64,000 bases of DNA from Rhabditoides inermis (GCA_963966185.1 CAWZYM010000224.1:495501-559500), one strand, 5' to 3'; shown: positions 1 through 12,101, numbered from the stretch's first letter. Made by a program: numbers and translations. Notes: generated by a model from the letters alone, not told the origin.

Positions 1-110
1 TGTCATACATTTTGTTGCAAGTTACTTGTTGGGATTAACAGTATCCTGAATACCTGAACTCAACATGCTAACAAGAAAACAATTAGAGTTTTAAAACATC
101 GTTCGAAAGA

Positions 111-226
111 GCAGGTTTGTTTTGAAATTTTAGTCAGCTGCGAAGAGATTTTATGCATGTGCTTTTGTTGAATTAGATCAAAACAAACCACTCCTCTTTA
201 CTCGTGTACTTTTCGAAAGAGTAAAT
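111..226 (+). repeat. Diverged single arm of a foldback element
   Basis: This stretch resembles the right arm of the large inverted repeat at 18183-18283. Shared words in the same order are gcaggtttgt, tttatgcatgtgctttt, and a final gtacttttc(g)aaag followed by an A-rich run. Similarity is roughly 70 percent by eye, and I see no matching left arm nearby. It is probably an old, decayed copy of the same dispersed element family and lies upstream of the first gene. Confidence 0.45.
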
Positions 227-510
227 AATCACCTTTTTTTTCGCGCGCGCGCAATTTTCAAATGCGGGACGGACGAGCGGAGTGGTACTAAATAAACTAA
301 ACTAAATATTCCCTGTAGTGTGGGATTGTGAGTTGAATTGGGTTTTCGACTTCGACTGAGTGTTTATGCGTGGCGAAAGTAATTGCTTGTTGCATATGTG
401 AGTGTTGAACTTTTATTAACCACTTTATGTAACGTATCTGTATGTTTTGTGGAATTTGTAGTGCTCGTTTCAGTGATCTGTTCGGTGTGGTGGCGACGAA
501 TGCGGTGAAG

Positions 511-1008
511 ATGGTGGAGGCGCCGTCGGTGAGCGGGTCGTTCGGAGGAGCTGCCCTGTCGCCCGAAGATGAACAGGTAGGGGGGGGAGAGATGAAGGAA
601 GAGAGAGAGGGGGAGAGGAAGAGAGAGAGAGAGAGATGACTGTTGACTGTTCCCATCCAGGCATCTATGTACAACGCGGAGGGTGAGTTCACGAACCCGT
701 ACTGTAAGCTGAGCCACGCGGGAAAGGCCGATGTCCTCGCACCCGAGGTGACCAATGCAAAGAGTGAGTCGAGAGGGGGCTGTAGGGAGTACTGTAGTCG
801 AAAGTAAATTAGCCTAGACGATTGATTCTAGCTATTGATATGATACCTCTATCTAAGTGGTGAATTGTGCGAAATGGTTGACTGTTGTGTTTCAGAGTTC
901 TTGGCGCAGTCGGTTCTGCAGACTGCGCCCGCCTCGAACCCTGCCCTTCTGGGATGCATCCCCGACGACGCCAAGCAGGTGTTCGCTGCCTACCTTCAGA
1001 GTGCATAG
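511..1008 (+). CDS. Unknown small protein, 93 aa, three exons
   Basis: Exons are 511-576, 661-763 and 896-1008, joining in phases 0 and 1 to give 93 codons plus TAG. The ATG at 511 was chosen because a good acceptor (tcgtttcag, ending at 473) lies 37 nt upstream and looks like a spliced-leader site; an in-frame ATG at 442 lies 5' of it. The protein has a Ser/Gly/Ala-rich start, a middle part with Asn-Pro-Tyr-Cys-Lys-Leu, and an Ala/Gln-rich, possibly helical C-terminus ending AAYLQSA. There is no signal peptide, membrane segment or domain I recognise. Intron 1 is almost entirely a (GA)n tract. A poly(A) signal follows at 1214. Clean splice sites, phase agreement and GC-rich coding bias against AT-rich surroundings make it a real gene; its function is unknown. 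Confidence 0.7.
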
Positions 1009-1213
1009 ACAACCTGCACATCATAGAGCCTACTGTAGCCCCCTTGTTGCTTATTTATAGCCCTGTCCTATGCCCTGGTTATCGTTTGTTCTCTTCCCCA
1101 TACGAGTCCCACCTCCGAATCCGAGTTGACTGCAGTACCCGTTGATTGCAAGTTTCTATCGATTATGTTTTGATGAATGTTTGTAATTCGTTCTTTCAAA
1201 ATTTGCTAACGTG

Positions 1214-1219
1214 AATAAA
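1214..1219 (+). terminator. Poly(A) signal AATAAA of the 93-aa gene
   Basis: A canonical AATAAA lies about 205 nt after the stop codon at 1006-1008, the only one in the first kilobase on this strand. It probably ends the transcript of the preceding gene. Confidence 0.6.
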
Positions 1220-2101
1220 TTTGATTATACACAGGTATGCTGGATTTTTTTATTGTCGGTTGCTGAGGCTGCGGTTTCAGAAGTTATAGTCTCATGAGTC
1301 ATAGGAAAGACTAGATGTAACTACGAAATCGATTCACAGAGAACCGGGAAACGAAACTAATGTGAAAAAGGAATTTTGTATTCGCCTTTGACGAAAGGAA
1401 TTTTTGTCATTTTTTCCAGTTATGACTACATACATAGTAGTCAGCTATGAGTTATGACGTCTTATTCACTTATGACTAGTATACAGTTTTTAAGGAATTG
1501 AAGTGACATTAGAAATATACTCTCTGTTTTATCTTCTAGCCAAAATAATGAATGGATTTTTGTCGGTTTCTAATCTGAAGTTAACACGCAAGGCGTGCAA
1601 ATACAAGTTCATAAAGAAAGATAAAAAAAAAACCACGGCTATCACTTCGCTTACAAAGCCGATTGAGACTAGTTTCGCGGTAGTATGTTCTTTCTCGTAG
1701 ACAATATTCTCGTTACGTGCACTCATTTCTTCATGTTGTCTTTCATCTAGGCACTTTTCGGATGTATACAATACATTGTTCGGAAATATTACGCAATACA
1801 CTTTTGTACGCATGTACTCAAAGGTTTTGTAGATGTTGTGTAGATGAATAATGAATACGAAACAATGATCTACCGTTTCTATATTTCTAACAACCACTCT
1901 TTAGTTTTGTATTTCATTGTGGGAGGCACTTGAAATTTTGATATTCGTGAACTGGCTTGTATGGCAAACGCTGTTTTTGAAATTGGTGATCATAAAATCT
2001 AACTGGTGTTCTGTAAACATAAATCTAATAAATTTATTTAACTGTTTTGTGGTTGACATTCAATCGTAATGCCGCATTCGAGACTCTCTTTTTTCAGTGT
2101 T
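1220..2101. other. AT-rich intergenic stretch, nothing recognised
   Basis: This is the AT-rich spacer between the small gene and the first srx receptor. Open frames on both strands here have no splice-site support and no family resemblance. The last 150 bp share short words (for example ctgtaaacata) with the region just 5' of the second srx copy at about 5430-5450, which suggests the duplication included some promoter sequence. Confidence 0.4.
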
Positions 2102-3880
2102 ATGATTGTTCGAAGCGATGAGAATATTTATTATGGAACTGTGCTATTATTGGTGAGAATGCTATGAGTTTTGAAAAAAAACATTGTTTCAGTTAACTTT
2201 ACCAGGTTGCATTGTGAATATATTCGCAATCTTTTTGGTTTTTCGATCACACCACACGAAAACCTCGTTCGGAGTCATTTCTCTCAGTTTCATCGTCGGA
2301 AATACGGGTATGCTAGTTAATAATCTTCGCTGATATGATCAATTATCAGGAGTTTGCTTTGTGTTCATATTTATTCTGGTACCCTCTACAGTATTGTGAG
2401 TCGCATCCGACATCCAAGAACATTGATGTACTATATGAACTTTATAGGAGTGATGTCGCGAATTCTCCGTTTTTCATTAGTCTCGGCGCCCAGATATTGC
2501 TAGTTTTCCAATCGATCTCACTTCACAGTGCGTTTCTACTCACTATCAACAGATTTATTGCTGTCAGTTACATCAATAGGTAAGGTGCAAAACACTTACA
2601 GTATCGCCTATGAACGGTCCGAAATGAAAATTATGAAGTAACTTAACTAGGTTATGAAGTATAAATTACGGCATTATAGTCTAAACTTTCAAACATAATC
2701 GCACAATTTTTCAGTGACGACGTAAAAATGGCTTGAGAATTTATGATTGAGAACTTACACTTGATTAATCAGTGAATATTTTTTGGGTAGTTATGAATTA
2801 TGAATGAACAACTACTTACACCACAAGGTTCTGCTTAAAAATACGATTTTTTTCAGTTATGGTTCCATATTCACGTGCGTTCGCACTTTGTCAATGGAAG
2901 GCATCATTGTATTCGAGGCGATTCTATACAGCTGTATCACTTTTATTCGTAAGAGATTTCATAACATTAATGATCATATGAACAATCTTTTCAGCTGATT
3001 GCTCCACTCGCTTTGATCCGAACACAGTTCTTATCACTTTTTCCAACACTGATTGCGGATACGTGATGAGTATCTTTGTGGATTTCGTTTTCAACAGGTT
3101 TGACGCATAATGGAACGATGGATTCAATACAATACAATAGACAATACGTTCATTTCCAGTTGTATGCTGTCAATTCGAATCTGCATTGACGCGTGTACGT
3201 TCTATCGTCTGAGACGCTGGCGAAGAGTGAGTGTAGTATAGTGCTGTGAATTGTGAATCAGCTTCGTAAAAACATACTAACTACATACATTCATGAATTC
3301 ATGAGCTTTATGACAGGAAGAGGACCGGAAAAGGCAGCTAAATCGCTCAGTCGCTCGGCAGACGAGGGAAATGCAGATGCTCGCACAAGTGAGAAAGTTT
3401 TTCATAGGTTGTTCTGGATAATTCTTGAAATGTCTGACGATTTTTAATCATTTGTATGTCACGAAACGGTCAATGAAATGCGTGTTGAACAAAAGTTCTA
3501 CGTTCACGCATCACGCAATGAGTCAGAAACGATCCTGAGACATCGCTGAGCGCAAATTTTGAGCTGCCTATACTCTGCGCTTGCTCTCTTTTACGCGCGA
3601 CTGAAAACGGTGAAAGGTCTCAGACAATCACACAAGAAACATCACAAATCAAGTGCTACAACTTCTGCCGTAGGCCGAATGTCGATGAGCGAACAAGGAC
3701 ATTTATAAATAAATAGAGTGGTTTCAGACTATCACGATTTCTCTCGTTTACATCGTCTCACTCACGTGCTACAATGTAGTGTCCAGACTCATTCCGGATA
3801 CAAAACTTGCGGATTTCGTCTGTATTACGTGTTCTTTGGCACTGTCAAACTCTTGCGGAGGGTAAGCGAAACTTCTCGTC

Positions 3881-3944
<64 letters not shown>

Positions 3945-4066
3945 CTCTGTTCTTCTCAATCCCGCAATTTTTTTTTGTTTTCAGTGCGATTGTGCTATTC
4001 TTCAACTGGAGCTACGTACACAAGAAACATCACAAAACACGGGTTGAAACAGTGAAATTTACGTAG
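2102..4066 (+). CDS. srx-like seven-helix chemoreceptor, copy A
   Basis: A candidate chemosensory GPCR of the nematode serpentine receptor class X (SRX). Exons: 2102-2152, 2193-2307, 2350-2395, 2448-2579, 2857-2948, 2995-3097, 3160-3226, 3317-3388, 3728-3861, 3985-4066, giving about 305 aa. A cttttttcag acceptor 5 nt before the ATG looks like a spliced-leader site. Hydrophobic segments alternate with SRX-like landmarks: SLHSAFLLTINRF around helix 3, FNTDCGY-type Cys motif with VDFVF around helix 5, a basic EEDRKRQLNRS loop before helix 6, and a final FFNWSYVHKK. Every exon has an equivalent in copy B at 5483. Intron 9 carries a long (CT)n tract. The exon 4 acceptor (tatag) is the least certain junction. 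Ligand unknown; such receptors normally act in ciliated sensory neurons. Confidence 0.8.
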
Positions 4067-5482
4067 TTTTGTTAGTACTACTACTTACTTCGGTGACAAC
4101 GTTCTGTCATTCTCTTCAACCATCGTTCCATACATCCATACACGTGCTCTTCTGCCATCTCGCTAAGCGTACGACAGAAGTGATATCGGTCAGAAACCCT
4201 GCGTGCTTCGCCTTCTGTCTCCTTCCATCTACAGGCAATTTCCACTTTTTTATCTAGAAAAAGGCTACGAGAAAAAGGCTAGTGTCTTACGAATGCAAGG
4301 CTTGACAATCAGCATAAAAAAAATTTCGATACGAAAATATATTTATTGACTGCTGTCATGTCGATAACATTTCTCTCGTTTTTTTAATGAAGAAAACTGA
4401 ACTTCTTATTGTCCTTTTTAGGTATATTTGTTTTGACATATAACACGTTGTTTTGAAATATATTTTTGTATTCGTCTGATTACGGTCGTTACATAGACAT
4501 GTTAAAAATGTTTTCGTAAATAGCATCAGAAGTCTGATGTATTCCTCATTTGGTTTACAAGTTATAAGGTGCTAGAAGTCAAAACCATTCGATTAAAATT
4601 CTTACTAGTGATTACTATAATTTGTGATTACTAGACTATATTGTATGTTCGCACTTTATAATCTATGTATAGATTACACTTTATAAAGAATATACATCTA
4701 TTTACTATAGCTCTAGCAGAATGCTCTTTCCTCTCTTCCTCTTTCTGATAGCAGCTTACGAAAGGACAGTTGACTAACTGTTATTAGCAGTTTTCGCCGA
4801 CCAAAACAAACTTGCTTATTAGACAAATGACAGATGAGTAAATGTTAATTAAACATGAAGAGGCATCAGAAAGCGCTCGTCTAATTGGCATTCACTCTCC
4901 GTATAGTTTGTACGGAATAACTTGCGCGCTAGAATGTTTTTTTTTTCTCATTTCGAAGAGATAAAGTGTATTGTAACAGTTTATCTATTCGAGATTTGGT
5001 TTGAGATTTATTATTATCGATAAGAGTTCCAAAAAGGTTTCCGGTACCATTACCGCAACTTGAAAGAAATGGAGGGAAAGTATTTTTTTGTAGAAAATCA
5101 TACTTCAGAAAGAGTAAAAATGTTTTTGATAACTTATCAGTACTCACCAATTTGAAATCGAGCGTTTCTGTTTCTGTAAATGTATTTCTTTGTCGTTTTT
5201 TTTTGAGAACTACTTTCTCTGTGTTGTCAATTCCGCATTGTAGTTAGTGTGCACATGCGGAAACTCTGAACTGTCTGTTTGTAGTATTGAATGTATTACA
5301 TACTTTCGTTTCGTATTTCTTATTTGAGAACAATATGATGGCATTTCATACTGATGTACTGAAGAATCTAATTGGTTGTTTTGTATGTTGTGTTATGTGA
5401 CTGTGAGCATTGTAGATATATTCTAAATGGTGATCTGTAAACATAATAGTTCTTTCAACACTATTTTTGATGTTACAGTGCT
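4067..5482. other. Intergenic, AT-rich, no gene seen
   Basis: This is the spacer between the two srx copies. It is AT-rich with poly-T and poly-A runs. A 73-codon frame at 4929-5150 (-) lacks a family match and splice context and is probably chance. No RNA gene or element was recognised. Confidence 0.4.
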
Positions 5483-7562
5483 ATGAATATTCGGAGCGAA
5501 GAGAATATTTACTATGGAATTATACTAATATTGGTGAGGCCACCAATAATGGTGAGATTACAAAGTTATCATATATTTGTTTCAGTCAACATTACCTGGT
5601 TGCATTGTGAATATATTCACAATATTAGTGGTTCTACGATCAAACCACACAAAAACATCGTTCGCGATCATTTCTCTTAGTTTTCTCGTTGGAAATACGG
5701 GTAATATAAAATATATTGTTTTATCGGTAATCGACAGATCATTAATTTTTCAGAAGTTTGCTTCGTCTTCATATTCATTCTGATTCCTGCTACACTAGTG
5801 TGAGTTTCTGTTGAGATAAAGAAAAGAGCGATGACTGTAGTCCTCAATCAATTTTGTGTTTTGTTGTTTCGTCAACCGGATGTCAATAGCACAACATATC
5901 CACTTTACATCTTGAAATGTTCAGCGACGTCACATATTTTTCGCTTTTTCTTCAAGTAAGTCGTCTGGGCGGACAGATTTCGATATTTTGTCAAACGATC
6001 TCACTTCACAGCGCATTTTTTCTTACAATTAACCGATTCATTGCCGTTAGATACATAAACAGGTAAGGTGAAAAATACACAGTATATCCAAAACACAAAA
6101 TGATGTCTCAGAGTCTCTTTTTCATCCATGAATACATTAAGAAATGGATTCAAAATGTGTAGTTTGCCACATTCTAGCCATGAAAAAACATAGACGCACT
6201 CTTGTTATCGCGCTGTTTTCCGCAATAGAAAGAATGAAAGAATGTTGATACATGTATGTTACATGTATTATTTATTTAGTTAGTTAAGTTAAGTTAATTG
6301 AGTTAATTAGTTAAGTTGATACATGTATGTAGTTAACAGTTCATGAATGAGTTTCAGAAATTTGAGAGTGCTCGTTTCCTATCAGTTTTCATTGTTTGTA
6401 GCATCTTTCCAGCTATGGTTCCATTTTCACTTGCGTTCGCACCTTATCGATAGAAGGCATCATCGCAATCGAGGCTTTTCTATACAGCTGTATCACTATC
6501 ATTCGTAAGAGATTCAATATCTAACGTGTACGTAAATGCATTATTTCAGCCGACTGCTACACTCTTTTCGATCCGATCGCAGTTCTGCCCAGGTTTTCCG
6601 ACACTCAATGTGGCTATGTGATGGGCGTCTATGTGGATTTCGTCTTCAACAGGTTTCATGTAGATACTATTTTATCATTCAAGAAAAAAGGTTGTGACAA
6701 TTCCATTTTCCCGTTGAAAGGTTCCAAAAGCGTGTCAGGATAGGATCAGAATATGAAACCACTAAAGTTCTTATTTCAGTTGTATGATGGTCATCCAAAC
6801 TTGCATCGACGCGTGCACTTTCTACCGTCTCAGGAGCTGGCGAAAAGTGAGTATCGTTGAGAAACAACTATAGTGAAACACCAAGTATTGATTTACAGAA
6901 GAAATCAAGAGTTTCATGAGTTAGTTATACTGATTACATTAATCACTCATACAATTGAGATTCTGGATAAATGATTGATTGATGGATTGATTGATTGATA
7001 ACAGGACGAGGACCGGAAGTGGTCTCTGAATCACTCTGTCGCACGAAAGACGCGGGAAATGAGATTGTTTGCACAGGTAATTCATAAATTTGTAAACATT
7101 TTTTTTGTAAAGGTTGATGAATCGAAGAAAATACCGAAACTCTTTCAATTGTTTCAAAATGATCAACTTGTAATGCATGTCTGTGTTTATGTTGTCGATA
7201 TTTTTCACAATTGAAAGTTGAAAGAGGGAGATGGAAATGGAGGAAAAGAAGGAGATATCTAGATATTTCAGACAATCACGATCTCTCTCGTATACATCGT
7301 CTCCCTGACGTGCTACAATTTAGTGTCTAGGTTCATTCCTGATACGAAAATTGCGGATTTCGTCTGCATCACTTGTACTTTGGCACTGTCAAACTCATGC
7401 GGAGGGTAAGTCAAACCTCCCTTCCACCCCATTTTGTTTCTCTTATCCCTTTCCTTTATCCATCAATTTTCTTTTTTTTACAGTGCAATTGTGTTATTCT
7501 TCAACTGGAGTTACGTACGCAAAAATCATCGCAAAATAACTATTCAACTAGAGAAAGAATAA
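5483..7562 (+). CDS. srx-like seven-helix chemoreceptor, copy B
   Basis: A tandem paralogue of the receptor at 2102 with the same ten-exon structure: 5483-5533, 5586-5700, 5754-5799, 5925-6062, 6413-6504, 6550-6652, 6780-6846, 7005-7076, 7272-7405, 7484-7562. Lengths match copy A exon by exon except exon 4 (138 vs 132 nt) and the last one. The acceptor tgttacag lies 4 nt before the ATG. Helix 3 reads SLHSAFFLTINRF, and the Cys-rich loop QCGYVMGVYVDFVF and helix 6/7 segments are conserved. Differences are spread along the protein and there is no frameshift or premature stop, so both copies look functional and have diverged for some time. No ligand can be inferred. Confidence 0.8.
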
Positions 7563-7822
7563 TTTCGTTCATATAAGATGTTAGAGAACAACTTGGATGA
7601 AGCCGATAGCTGCGGTGAAAAAGGAGAGGATACACATTAATTATTTGTAATAAATCATCATCATCAATTTTATTGCACATACACACAATTATGTCACGGG
7701 TACAAATACACATAAACGTAAGAAAGATATGAGAGGAGTAAGAAGATTGAACATTTATAAAACGAAGAGAACTTAAACGCAATGCGCTTACTAGAAAACA
7801 TTTGTTTGACGGTCTCTTTGAA
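7563..7822. other. Short convergent intergenic gap
   Basis: This is the 260-bp gap between the 3' ends of srx copy B (+) and the str-like gene (-). It contains taataaat near 7646-7655, which could serve as a poly(A) signal for copy B. Nothing else was recognised. Confidence 0.35.
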
Positions 7823-10703
7823 TTATCGTAAAAAATAAATCACAATTATCGGATCGAAAATCGAATATAAAGAAGTAATAAAGTTGAGTGCCTGAGTTTT
7901 CATTTTACTCCACAAGTCAATAGTGCTCGAAATAATTAACCTGTGTGAATTCACTTTCGATGCCGAACATTGGTAAAATTATACAAGTAACAACTGGAAT
8001 ATGGGAACGGCGGACTTGAAAGTATGTTTAAAGGTAGTGTAACCTCTGAACGCTTAATTTCCAACATGATAAATTTGTATTATATACTTTATATAGTAAT
8101 AACTTATGATGATTGATGCATGTTTCGTTCTATAATAATCACTTTTAAAATATGGAAATTATTAATTATATCTACCGAATGCGCCTATTGACCTGTCTTA
8201 CGTCGTTTATCTCAGACTATGAAAGTTGCGGCGTTTAGCGGCGATATTTCAATGTCAGCTGTTTGCTCGAATGCTTTGAGTTTTTGTTTATTATTTCACT
8301 TATTATTTGTTATCCGAAATTTAAAAACACAGGAAACATTATAGAACTTTGTTTTCTTCATAAAACAGCAGGGTAGTGTAGCAGATTGTGCAAGTTGGTG
8401 CAAGTTATGCACTTTTGACGGCCGAGGACCAATCTGAACCTTGGTTCGCATTTATCACTCTGAAGTTAAAATGATATTTTAAAAATAATTATTGTATGAA
8501 TTGAAATGCTATATTGTGGCAAAACATTAAAAAAATATCGTCGATAAACGTGTCATAATTTGTTTCATAACTAGAATCAGAGGGTACACTACCTTTAATA
8601 TACTTATGTACTTTAGTTTCACGTGTTCACGTACCTGCAAAATGAGGGCCCTGAAGAGTCGCACGTGGATTTTCTGTGAGACAGCTGAGAGGTCAGAACC
8701 GCGAAATTTTTGAACGATCGAAATTATCATAAACACGATACCACACATCAGAAGAGACTGAAAACGTTTTGGTAGAACATTTCTGTAAACACCTCCTTAC
8801 GAAGTGAATAGTAATGGGTATCACTCCGATTAAAGCATTCCAATTGTACGTTCTCTCCAAAGTATTTTCGTTTTCCTGACCATCTGAATTTTGGAATCAT
8901 ATACCGTGAAGTATTGCCATCCAACGGCATTGCTCGATCTCAATTCAATACCGTACTTGGAATATACGTGAGCAAAAACCTGTTCTTTTATTAATAGATT
9001 TTAGTAATGGTATAATATTTATACGCTTTTAATGCCGTCACTCCGGGGAATAGAGTAAGACATCCAAAAATACATGGAAATGAGAAAGTAGAGACATATC
9101 AGCATTAAAATCAATATGTGTCGACTAGATGAGAAAACGAAAAGATAGGAAGGCCTTTAGCAATTAATGAGTATAATTATTAATGGTAAAAGGAAAGTGC
9201 CTTACTTGCAAATAGCCAGATATCGGTAGAGAAAGTGCAAGAATAACGTTAGCAGACACAATACGAAACAAACAGAATATCATAATCATAATATTTATCT
9301 CGAATCAAGTAGCACACAATATCGATTACGTAAATTACGGTGGGATACGGTAAAATACAGTAATACAATGCCTACTGCGAGTTCCAACAACACGGATTTC
9401 GGTTGTTCCGTAGATGCGTACGTGTTGTTGGTGATGCTTGTCATCCCCTGCTTGCGGCTTCTGGGGAAGTTTCGATCTCGGCGGCGGAAGATCCGGGCTT
9501 CAACGATCGATCGCGAAGAGACGTCTCCGAGAGTGTCATCGTCTTCGAGGATTCCTCTCCAGTCTCAATGCCGTAGATGTAGATAGTAGCAAAATCGAGT
9601 ACTAGTCCAGTTAGTGTCCTCCGCCGCACAGCATTGTTCAGGGGTCGGGGGAATAACAGGGGAAGGCACGCGACCGCGCGCTGGCAGAGAAATGAGAGGA
9701 ATGACTGGTTACAAATAAGAGGAATGACTGGTGAGGTACATAGTAAAGATTAAAAAGGGGAAACAGAATATAATAGTGCAAAAAAGTCGCATAAGCCATT
9801 GAAGGTAGATAGAAATGGGGAAAGTGTGACAACGAAATATAGGGTATCCCCCATTTTCACGGTACGCGAATTATCGGCGGTCGGCCAGACAGGGTCGAAA
9901 TGACGAGCTTTTTATGCAAATTGGAGAAATTTCGAGGTTTTACGCCGAAAACACGGCAAAAATGAAAGAAATTGAAAAATCGAAATCTAGAGTTCTGTGC
10001 AGACACTATCAAAGCATCTTCTCCCTCAAACTGGGTTCTGTACCATGGGTTTGAAGTGAGTTATTAAGTTTTCTAGTTTTCACCTATTGAACAGCCTCAA
10101 AAACGTGGTTATCGAACGATAACAAGAAAACTAGAGCGAAAATCAAAAATCGAAATCTAGAGTTCTATGGGGACTGGGGATCCACACCACATATCCAAAA
10201 ATTGGAAATTTTCATCAATTCCGTAAGGAGTTATTAGCCATGGAAGGTGCTCCGATCTGCTTCATTTGACTTGCAAATGACCCTAATTTCCCTAAAATCA
10301 GACCGCCAAGCGCGCGAATCGCGCGGTCGAATGGTCTTGCGCAGGCCGATAGCGCGACTAGATGCGATCAAATGATGTCTAGAAAATATGCGATGAGATG
10401 GCTGTCGTACCGTGAACGGGGGGAATACCCTATATGCTCCCGGGACGGATACGGATATCTGGAAGCATTCTCAACAAATTCGAAATTGTGTTTTATAAGG
10501 CTTATAAGGCTTACAGGCGCCGCAACAATGTTGATCGTGGAAAATATTATATTTGCGCAGGCGAATATGACGATAAGATAGCGATATTCTTTCATGGTTT
10601 TCTTGGCTTTTGATTTGAAAACGACAAAGACGAGAAATGAATTGAAACAAATGGAAATGGTAGCTACAATATAAACCATAATGAGATGAATGAACAAAAA
10701 CAT
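7823..10703 (-). CDS. str-like chemoreceptor, interrupted by a MITE; possibly a pseudogene
   Basis: Fragments of a seven-helix receptor of the STR superfamily lie in order on the minus strand. Exon 1 (from ATG 10703) has helix 1, then KSKAKKTMKEYRYLIV and helix 2. Next is a helix piece with FRIVSANVILAL (about 9330-9215), then LILMLICLYFLISMYFW (about 9135-9060), then the VFAHVYSKYG loop (about 8965-8830). After these come LLMCGIVFMIISIV through KIHVRLFRALILQ (about 8765-8640), an exon with ILPMFGIESEFTQ (about 7990-7940), and a last exon with YSIFDPIIVIYF (7891-7823). The miniature transposon at 9840-10432 sits directly after the readable part of exon 1. If exon 1 normally ends before it, the gene may still splice; if not, the frame is broken. 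Boundaries are approximate and no complete chain of junctions was obtained. Confidence 0.5.
9731..9753 (+). repeat. Short direct repeat, copy 1
   Basis: A 23-bp word beginning gtgaggtacatag is repeated exactly at 11095-11117 in the same orientation, about 1.36 kb away. The pair brackets the MITE and exon 1 of the str-like gene. It may mark the edge of a small duplication or be a fragment of a dispersed repeat. Confidence 0.5.
9840..10432. mobile_element. MITE with about 30-bp terminal inverted repeats and TA target duplication
   Basis: The left end reads tagggtatcccccattttca followed by cggtacg. The right end is its inverse (cgtaccgtgaac, then ggggggaataccc), with a few differences. TA lies outside each end, as expected for a Tc1/mariner-type insertion. 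The element is 593 bp with no coding capacity, hence non-autonomous. Inside it the word aaatcgaaatctagagttct occurs twice (9977 and 10147), about 170 bp apart. It interrupts the str-like receptor on the minus strand. Confidence 0.7.
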
Positions 10704-11895
10704 TAGTCACGGTCTTCCTGTAAAGAAACACATACATGTTCGAATGACTGTTAAAACTATTAGTATTGAAATAGTATTATAAGCCGAACAGAATTAATAT
10801 ATATTTAAAAAAAAACTAAATTTGTGTGAAGTTGTGAAGTGAAATATCATACATAAAAAGGAGGCCGCAGTGGAGTTCTAGATGGTATCGGTTTTTTTAA
10901 ACAGAAATAAGAATCCACGATAATGTGTCTTCGTGGAATCCACGATGATAGCGGATCAGAGTAGTCGCCAAATCACTGCGAGAGCGAAACTATTCACTTG
11001 ATGAACCGTGCAAGTTCGTTTAAATGTGTATGAGCTTTTAATAAGACAAATGTTGAGAAAATGCATGTATTTTTGTCTATTATAATAGTAAATCGTGAGG
11101 TACATAGTAAAGATTAATAATGATCTCGAGGGAATTATGTGTGTTTGAAAGACAAATAGATTTTTTTATTATAGTTCGGTAAATTAATATCTTATTAGAT
11201 TTTTTCTTCTTACTTATTACTTGGTAAGTACTTGGGTCACACGATCAAGTAACATTTATGCAATGAAGTAAGTACGGTAGATGAGAGATATTGTATATTA
11301 CAAATTGCTGGTGTCAACGTTATCGATAATGTGATCGTATCGTGAATATATTATATCCGACTCCGACTCGCTGCTTGAGGAGGCAGAGGATGTTGTTGAC
11401 AATAGCTTACTCGTTTCCAATTTTTGCGAGGCCCTTGAAGTTTAGGGAACAAATGGTTGACTTTTACTAGTTGAAGATGGACAAGCACTTCTCCCCCTGC
11501 TCCCATGTATGGGAGAAGTCTGTGTACAGGTCCAGAGCGTGTCTCAATCCAAATGTAGTCAACTATTTGTGTTCAGGGCTCACGATTGTCGATTGGGAAT
11601 GAATGGTTGTCCTCTCTCCAACCCTCGAAGAGGAATGGAAGAACGTGGCCGCGGACACCGACGCGACAAGATGGAATACCTATGCTTGTCGGCGCTACTC
11701 TGTGCATAATTGATGTTTGAGTTATGATCACATAATGCGATACCGAATGAATGGTGAATTGAATTGAATTGAATCTCTCTTCTTCTTCTCGCTTTCGAAG
11801 ATTATCAAACGATCACATCGAAATCAAATAATAGGTGAAGGTAAAGGTATATTTTGGATGTTTTACTCTACAATTTATGACCGTGGTACGGTCAA
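10704..11895. other. Intergenic between str-like gene and haspin
   Basis: AT-rich DNA with one GC-richer island at 11470-11700. That island has a 66-codon frame but no family resemblance or splice support. The second copy of the 23-bp direct repeat lies at 11095-11117. A short tandem gaattgaattgaatt run is near 11755-11773. No gene was recognised. Confidence 0.35.
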
Positions 11896-11966
11896 GCGCC
11901 CAGGGATCAAACCCCCGACCCACCGAGTATGGCGGACATCGCTAACCACTACACTAACACTAAGCG
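11896..11966 (-). other. tRNA-like sequence, probably tRNA-derived repeat or pseudogene
   Basis: On the minus strand there is an A-box-like word (tagtgtagtggttagcgatg) and a B-box-like word (gggtttgatccc) at tRNA spacing. A T-arm CGGGG/CCCTG with a 7-nt loop and an anticodon-like stem CCGCC/GGTGG can be drawn. However, that loop would have six bases and no good acceptor stem forms. It therefore looks tRNA-derived (SINE-like or decayed) rather than a working tRNA. Confidence 0.4.
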
Positions 11967-12101
11967 GTCAAATCAAATAATGGAAGATCTTATCAAATAA
12001 TGGAACAAACTTTATACCTCTGAATACAAAACTGTAAAAAACCATACAAATGTATAACGAGACCAACTGAAAAATAAAAATAAATCTTTCAAAAAATTCT
12101 G

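Noticed and set aside
1529..1897. 122-codon minus-strand frame between the first two genes
   Set aside because: AT-rich, no splice context, no recognisable motif, flanked by untranslated-looking sequence; chance is likely.
9368..9586. 72-codon plus-strand frame with a hydrophobic segment
   Set aside because: It lies within the str-like gene on the other strand, has no splice support and no family match.
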